Shown here: positions 6,817 through 11,134 of the stretch, one piece after another
Numbering within the stretch: the first letter of the stretch is position 1
Layout of the letters: every line of letters starts with the position of its first letter
DNA from: Planktotalea sp.
Lineage (GTDB): Bacteria; Pseudomonadota; Alphaproteobacteria; Rhodobacterales; Rhodobacteraceae
DNA length: 11,134 nt
NCBI GenBank assembly: GCA_024645145.1
Contig: JAHEGL010000073.1
Location: forward strand, 1 to 11,134
Direction: 5' to 3'
Translations under genes and position numbers: made by a program
Notes under the pieces: generated by a model
What the model was told of the DNA's origin: nothing
The model's input: only the letters and a program-made list of their open reading frames with translations
Database searches by the model: none

Positions 6817-7018
6817 GCAAGGCTGGTCTCCTGGCTCGCGGGTCGATGCGTTTTGGCGTCTTCCCAGATCTTACGATCCAGTGACTTGGTGCCAAACGCT
6901 CGCCGCTTACAGTCGCGGGGGCGGCTGCGGCTTTGGGTCCCTGATTGGATCCCCCATTTCCGCATTCCCATTTGACCCGCCGACGCTTTGCGCCGTGGCG
7001 CGGGTACCATGCACCGCT
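6815..7018 (-). promoter_or_regulatory. Cobalamin (adenosylcobalamin-type) riboswitch
   Basis: Read on the minus strand, the leader has the conserved parts in order. First comes an ACCCGC...GCGGGT stem with AAATGGGAA. The junction core CCCCCGCGACTGTAAGCGG follows at 6921-6903. GTCACTGG is at 6885-6878, then CTGGGAAG, and last the B12 box AGCCAGGAGACCAGCC at 6836-6821. It ends 48 nt before the cbtB ATG. No U-tract terminator follows. A CCGTC/GACGG hairpin (6797-6782) sits just before the cbtB ribosome binding site, so control is more likely at translation initiation, or via Rho, than by an intrinsic terminator. Cobalamin binding should repress cbtBA and probably cobW, the GNAT gene and cobN. 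The 5' boundary is approximate. Confidence 0.96.
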
Positions 7019-7124
7019 CCACTTGGCCCTGAATCAGCTTGGCCGTCAAGGGCGATAGCGACATAGCGGGTCGGGAATACGAAGTGGCCTATGCTCTGAA
7101 AATAGCAGCTTTGACGCAATATCT

Positions 7125-7133
7125 TGTGGATAA
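7125..7133 (-). promoter_or_regulatory. Perfect-consensus DnaA box upstream of smc
   Basis: The minus strand reads TTATCCACA, the canonical high-affinity DnaA-binding 9-mer. It sits in the 213-bp divergent region between the cobalamin riboswitch and smc, 98 bp before the smc start codon. It is a single box, so this is not an origin. The sequence match is direct; DnaA binding or regulation here is inferred. Confidence 0.5.
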
Positions 7134-7231
7134 CTCGTATAGTTGGTCCATATAGCGGCCGCTTGCGTTGACACGTGCAATGTCGCCGATCACAGTCACT
7201 CACCGAAGAATCAACCGCGAGAGCAGCAAAA

Positions 7232-10200
7232 GTGCGCTTTTCCAAACTCAAACTGCAAGGCTTCAAGAGTTTCGTGGACCCCACGGACCTGATTATTGCT
7301 GATGGCTTGACGGGGGTTGTGGGGCCGAACGGTTGTGGCAAGTCCAATTTGCTAGAAGCGCTGCGCTGGGTGATGGGTGAAAATCGCCCGACCGCAATGC
7401 GCGGGGGCGGAATGGAAGATGTTATCTTTGCCGGAGCCTCGACGCGGCCCGCCCGAAATTTTGCAGAGGTGAGTTTACAGATTGATAACTCCGAGCGGCT
7501 CGCGCCAGCGGGGTTCAATGATCTTGATACGCTCGACGTGGTGCGCAGGATCACGCGTGATGTTGGGTCTGCCTACAAAACCAACGGAAAAGACGTGCGC
7601 GCGCGCGATGTGCAGATGTTGTTTGCAGATGCCTCGACGGGTGCGCATTCGCCAGCACTTGTGCGTCAAGGTCAGATTGCGGAGTTGATCAACGCCAAGC
7701 CAAAGAACCGACGTCGCATTCTGGAAGAGGCGGCAGGGATTTCAGGCCTATATCAGCGCCGTCACGAGGCAGAGTTGAAGCTGAAGGGGGCGGAAACCAA
7801 TCTGGCGCGCGTAGACGATGTGATTGAGCAACTGGCTGCGCAGCTTAGTCAACTGGCGCGCCAAGCGCGTCAAGCCGCGCGATATCGCGCGATCGGTGAT
7901 GAGTTGCGTCAAGCCGAAGGTATGCTTTTGTATCGTCGCTGGCGGGAGGCCGACGAAGCACGGCTAAGTGCTGAGGAAGAACTGCGTGAACGTACGACAG
8001 CTACGGCGCAAGTAGAAAGTGCCGCGCGTTTGGCCGCGAAGACCAGACTAGAGAGTGAAGGGTTTCTGCCACCTTTACGCGAAGAAGAAGCGATAGCCGC
8101 GGCGGTTCTACAGCGTTTGATCGTACAGCGCGATACTTTGAATGATCAAGAAAGCCGTGCGCTCCAAACCATCGAGACACTGCAAAACCGTATTATACAG
8201 CTCGACAAGGATATGGAGCGTGAAGCGGCGTTGAACCGTGATGCAGGTGAGACAATTGAACGTTTGGAATGGGAAGCGCGCGAGTTAGCGAAAGCCTCTG
8301 AGGGGCAAGAAGACCGCTTGGAAGTAGCTGCAGAGCAGGCCCGCTCTGCAGCGGCGATCCTGCAAGAGCGTGAAGCGGATTTGTCCGAGCGCACAGAGGA
8401 TGTGGCGCGTTTGGCGGCGCGGCATCAGTCTGCGTATCGCGTTTTGGCCGATAGTCGCAAAATGCTGGAGCGCAGTGATGGCGAAGCGGAACGCGCGCGC
8501 GCTGCGGTTGAAGGCAGTCGTGCCGCTTTGGCGCAGGCGGAAACGGATATGCAAGCGGCGGCCGGCAAAGAAAGCGCAGCGATTGCCACGGCAGAGCGCG
8601 CGGATGCGGCGCTGAGCGCAGCAGAAGTGGCACGTACTCAGACGCAAGCGTTGGAATCGGACGCGCGGGCTGAAAGGTCCGAGGCAGAAGGCGAAGCCAA
8701 TGCGTTGCGCGCAGAGGTCACAGCTTTGGCGAAATTGTTGGAGCGCGATACGGCTGAGGGTGGTCAGATTTTGGACCGCTTGCAGGTTGAGCAAGGCTTT
8801 GAAAAAGCGCTGGGCGCAGCATTGGCCGATGATTTGCGTGCGCCTGAAGTCGAAAGCGATGGGCCGTCTGGCTGGCGTATTTTGCCAAGTTATGAGGGGC
8901 GTCAACCTTTGCCAGAGGGTGTGACATCATTGGCGCGGCACGTGTCTGTGCCAGAGGTTTTGGAGCGCCGTGCAAGCCAGATTGGTTTAGTCGACGCGGA
9001 TGATGGCCAGCGTTTGCAAGCGCAGTTGAAACCGGGTCAGCGTCTTGTTTCGCTTGAGGGCGATTTATGGCGCTGGGACGGGTATCGCGCCTGGGCGGAA
9101 GATGCACCATCGGCGGCTGCTTTGCGGTTGGAGCAGTTGAACCGACTGGAAGTCTTAAAACAGGAAATGGAGCGTGCAACATCGCGGGTAGACGCAGCGC
9201 AGCGCGCACATGAGAGCCTGACTGCGCGTTTGGCGGAGTTAACGCGCGCGGATCGAGATGCGCGTGAGGCGCGTAAAGAAGCGGATCGTCTGGTGAATGA
9301 CGCCGCGCGCGCGTTGAGCCGTGTTGAAGCGGATCGCAATTTGGCTGAGGGCAAGTTGGAGAGCGTTGGCCTAGCCGTGACGCGCCACGAAGAAGATGCG
9401 ATGGCTGCGCGCAAGCAGGTACAAGACGCAGAAGCAGCGGTTGCCGAACTTGGCGATCTGGAAGATGCGCGCGCCGGCGTTGAAGATGTGAAGATGACTG
9501 TTGAAGCCTCGCGGATTACGATGATGGCGCGGCGTTCGCAGCATGATGAACTGCGCCGTGAAGGTGATGCACGGATCAAGCGTTCGCAAGAGGTGACCAA
9601 GGAAGTCAGCGGTTGGCGCCATCGCTTGGAAACTGCGGAAAAGCGTATCGCGGAACTGGTCGAGCGCAAAGCAAGCTCTGAGGTAGATCTCAAAGAAGCA
9701 AGTGCAGCGCCCGCTGAAATCACGGCCAAGCGCGAAGAATTGACGGATGCGATTGATACTGCTGAAGCGCGGCGCAACTCTGCAAGTGATGCATTGGCAG
9801 AGGCGGAGACAGCTTTGCGCGCAGCGGTTCAAGCAGAGCGCGATGCAGAGCGTGGCGCATCCGAGGCGAGAGAGGCGCGCGCACGGTCTGAAGCGCGCTG
9901 TGATGCGGCCCGCGAGACGGTTTCTTATGCGGCGGAGCGTATTTCGGAAGAAATGGAAACGACGCCTGCCGATTTGTTAGAAAGTTTGCAGATTGATGTC
10001 GATAAGATGCCAGCATCTGGAGCGATTGAAGCTGATGTGAACCGGCTTAAGCGTCAGCGAGACGCGCTGGGCGCGGTGAACTTGCGTGCTGAGGAAGATG
10101 CCATGGACGTCCAAGTCGAGCATGACACTTTGGTGGGTGAAAAGGCCGATCTTGAAGAGGCCATCAAGACTTTGCGCGGGGGCATTGCAGGATTGAACCG

Positions 10201-10687
10201 CGAAGGCCGCGAACGGCTTTTGACGGCATTTGAGCAAGTGAACAGTAACTTTTCGCTCTTGTTTACGCATTTGTTTGGCGGGGGTGAGGCCAATTTGGTG
10301 CTAGTGGAGAGTGATGACCCGCTTGAGGCAGGTCTTGAGATCATGTGTCAGCCGCCGGGTAAGAAACTTTCAACGCTGTCGCTTTTGTCGGGTGGAGAGC
10401 AAACGTTGACGGCAATGGCTTTGATCTTTGCTGTGTTCTTGGCGAACCCTGCACCGATTTGTGTTTTGGACGAGGTTGACGCGCCTTTGGACGATGCAAA
10501 CGTGACACGTTTTTGTGATTTGCTGGACGAGATGTGCCGCCGCACGGACACGCGTTTTTTGATCATCACACACCACGCGGTCACGATGGCGCGTATGGAT
10601 CGATTGTTCGGTGTGACCATGGCTGAGCAGGGTGTCAGTCAGTTGGTTTCGGTTGATCTTAAGAATGCCGAGACTTTGGTTGCTTGA
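7232..10687 (+). CDS. smc: Chromosome segregation/condensation ATPase Smc
   Basis: Smc is the core ATPase of the bacterial SMC-ScpA-ScpB condensin, which extrudes DNA loops and helps separate new origins. The 1151-aa protein has the full layout. The N-terminal ATPase lobe carries Walker A GPNGCGKS (31-38). A first coiled-coil arm spans roughly 165-505, the hinge is at about 510-625 with the conserved FEKALGAALADDL, and a second arm spans about 630-990. The C-terminal lobe has signature LSGGE (1052-1056), Walker B ICVLDEVDAPLDDAN with D1080/E1081, and the switch histidine in ITHHAV. I chose GTG at 7232 because MRFSKLKLQGFKSFVDP matches the family N-terminus and GAGAG lies 8 nt upstream. An in-frame GTG at 7175 would add 19 atypical residues with no ribosome binding site. 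It is divergent from the B12 locus. No scpA or scpB is in the window. Confidence 0.97.
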   Translation: MRFSKLKLQGFKSFVDPTDLIIADGLTGVVGPNGCGKSNLLEALRWVMGENRPTAMRGGGMEDVIFAGASTRPARNFAEVSLQIDNSERLAPAGFNDLDTLDVVRRITRDVGSAYKTNGKDVRARDVQMLFADASTGAHSPALVRQGQIAELINAKPKNRRRILEEAAGISGLYQRRHEAELKLKGAETNLARVDDVIEQLAAQLSQLARQARQAARYRAIGDELRQAEGMLLYRRWREADEARLSAEEELRERTTATAQVESAARLAAKTRLESEGFLPPLREEEAIAAAVLQRLIVQRDTLNDQESRALQTIETLQNRIIQLDKDMEREAALNRDAGETIERLEWEARELAKASEGQEDRLEVAAEQARSAAAILQEREADLSERTEDVARLAARHQSAYRVLADSRKMLERSDGEAERARAAVEGSRAALAQAETDMQAAAGKESAAIATAERADAALSAAEVARTQTQALESDARAERSEAEGEANALRAEVTALAKLLERDTAEGGQILDRLQVEQGFEKALGAALADDLRAPEVESDGPSGWRILPSYEGRQPLPEGVTSLARHVSVPEVLERRASQIGLVDADDGQRLQAQLKPGQRLVSLEGDLWRWDGYRAWAEDAPSAAALRLEQLNRLEVLKQEMERATSRVDAAQRAHESLTARLAELTRADRDAREARKEADRLVNDAARALSRVEADRNLAEGKLESVGLAVTRHEEDAMAARKQVQDAEAAVAELGDLEDARAGVEDVKMTVEASRITMMARRSQHDELRREGDARIKRSQEVTKEVSGWRHRLETAEKRIAELVERKASSEVDLKEASAAPAEITAKREELTDAIDTAEARRNSASDALAEAETALRAAVQAERDAERGASEAREARARSEARCDAARETVSYAAERISEEMETTPADLLESLQIDVDKMPASGAIEADVNRLKRQRDALGAVNLRAEEDAMDVQVEHDTLVGEKADLEEAIKTLRGGIAGLNREGRERLLTAFEQVNSNFSLLFTHLFGGGEANLVLVESDDPLEAGLEIMCQPPGKKLSTLSLLSGGEQTLTAMALIFAVFLANPAPICVLDEVDAPLDDANVTRFCDLLDEMCRRTDTRFLIITHHAVTMARMDRLFGVTMAEQGVSQLVSVDLKNAETLVA

Positions 10688-10695
10688 TTGACCCT

Positions 10696-10711
10696 TGGGG
10701 GCCAGCCCCCA
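10696..10711 (+). terminator. GC-rich hairpin after smc
   Basis: TGGGGG, loop CCAG, CCCCCA form a strong 6-bp stem 9 nt after the smc stop. A second C-run and CGGAGTTTATCT follow, not a clear T-tract. It is probably the smc transcription end or an mRNA 3'-end stabiliser, and may serve the convergent azlD transcript as well. Confidence 0.6.
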
Positions 10712-10759
10712 GACCCCCGGAGTTTATCTAGAAAATTGAAGGGAAACTCATTTTCATGC

Positions 10760-11086
10760 TTAGGATAACAGGAATTGCAGTGCATAGAGCGTCGTGATGC
10801 CGCCGATAATTGAGCCAACGATATTCTTCCAGATTAGCCCGAGTGTTAGGGTGACGAGAGCTGCGCTTACACGCGGTAGATCGAAATCGCCTTGCGTTGC
10901 TGCGGGCCATAAGACCGCTGGGGCGATGATTGCGGGTAGGATGCCGACGGCCGTGTAGCGCAAATGGCGCATGAGCCAGATAGGGAGTTGGCGGTCGCCG
11001 ACGAGGCCCGTAAAGGCGAAACGAAGTGCAAAGCTGCCGATGCCAAGGCCGATGATAACAATCCAGAGTTCTGTTCTGTCGATCAT
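10760..11086 (-). CDS. azlD: AzlD-family branched-chain amino acid export subunit
   Basis: This 108-aa inner-membrane protein has about four hydrophobic helices (roughly residues 6-29, 41-61, 72-86 and 88-106) and the AzlD-type features GSFALRFAF near the N-terminus and LRYTAVGILPAIIAP in the middle. AzlD pairs with AzlC (the YgaZH-type exporter) to expel branched-chain amino acids or similar compounds. The ATG at 11086 overlaps the stop of the upstream azlC by ATGA (11083-11086), which fits a coupled operon. It converges on smc with 72 bp between the stops. The family call is good; the substrate is inferred. Confidence 0.92.
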   Translation of the reverse strand: MIDRTELWIVIIGLGIGSFALRFAFTGLVGDRQLPIWLMRHLRYTAVGILPAIIAPAVLWPAATQGDFDLPRVSAALVTLTLGLIWKNIVGSIIGGITTLYALQFLLS

Positions 11087-11134
11087 TGCACGCCTTCCTC
11101 TGTCATGGCTTCGATCCGCGCGCCGACCATCATG
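11083..11134 (-). CDS. azlC: AzlC C-terminal end (5' part outside the window)
   Basis: Only the last 17 codons are present, ending ...MMVGARIEAMTEEGVQ and then TGA. The frame is open to the window edge and its stop overlaps the azlD start by four bases. Identification as AzlC, the large multi-pass subunit of the amino acid exporter, rests on position directly upstream of azlD plus the weakly typical tail, so it is inferred from context. Confidence 0.7.
   Translation of the reverse strand, partial: MMVGARIEAMTEEGVQ

Noticed and set aside
7111..7143. TTGACG ... TATAGT as an smc promoter
   Set aside because: The 21-bp spacer is too long for a standard sigma-70 promoter; kept only as a note.
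7156..7163. GCGGCCGC palindrome upstream of smc
   Set aside because: An 8-bp GC palindrome alone in a GC-rich genome is weak evidence for a regulatory site.
7175..7231. Upstream GTG start for Smc adding 19 residues
   Set aside because: No ribosome binding site and the extra residues are unlike Smc; GTG 7232 gives the conserved N-terminus.
6907..7554. Minus-strand 215-codon frame across the riboswitch and the smc start
   Set aside because: It overlaps the Walker A region of smc and the riboswitch, and its product is Ser/Arg-rich with no recognisable family: a shadow frame.
10731..10755. GAAAAT ... ATTTTC as a terminator for azlD
   Set aside because: Only 6 A/T-rich pairs with a 13-nt loop; too weak to call.

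Overview
The window looks like chromosomal DNA of an alphaproteobacterium of the Rhodobacterales (Roseobacter-type). It is moderately GC-rich. It carries an aerobic-type cobaltochelatase subunit (CobN) with CbtA/CbtB, CobW and a DUF1636 protein, all led by a cobalamin riboswitch, and its Smc sequence (short N-terminus, hinge motif) is alphaproteobacterial in style. The taxonomic call comes from recalled family resemblance, not from a search.

Left two thirds (1-7018), minus strand. This is a B12/cobalt locus read from right to left. It starts with a cobalamin riboswitch (about 7018-6815), followed by cbtB (6766-6596), cbtA (6574-5891), cobW (5522-4428), a GNAT acetyltransferase (4428-3967) and cobN (3640 to beyond position 1, with only the extreme C-terminus missing). 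The likely logic is that low B12 relieves riboswitch repression, CbtAB brings cobalt in, the His-rich GTPase CobW handles or delivers it, and CobN (with CobS and CobT encoded elsewhere) inserts it into the corrin ring. Two small plus-strand genes lie inside this minus-strand series. One is a 112-aa DUF1636 Cys-motif protein (5548-5886) between cbtA and cobW. The other is a 53-aa basic protein of unknown function (3803-3964) between the GNAT gene and cobN. Each ends only 2-4 bp from the stop of the facing minus-strand gene.

Middle (7019-7231). A compact divergent intergenic region separates the riboswitch from smc. It contains a perfect DnaA-box 9-mer but no promoter that I can place confidently.

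Right third (7232-11134). A complete smc gene (chromosome condensation ATPase, 1151 aa) runs on the plus strand and is followed by a GC-rich hairpin. Facing it on the minus strand is azlD, whose start overlaps the 3' end of azlC, which is cut by the window edge (branched-chain amino acid exporter pair).

Most of this is well-known biology. The points most worth following up are the two antisense-embedded genes in the riboswitch-led operon, a possible 17-codon leader ORF that uses the B12 box as its ribosome binding site and overlaps the cbtB start, the DnaA box upstream of smc, and the short GC-rich and inverted-repeat intergenic elements.
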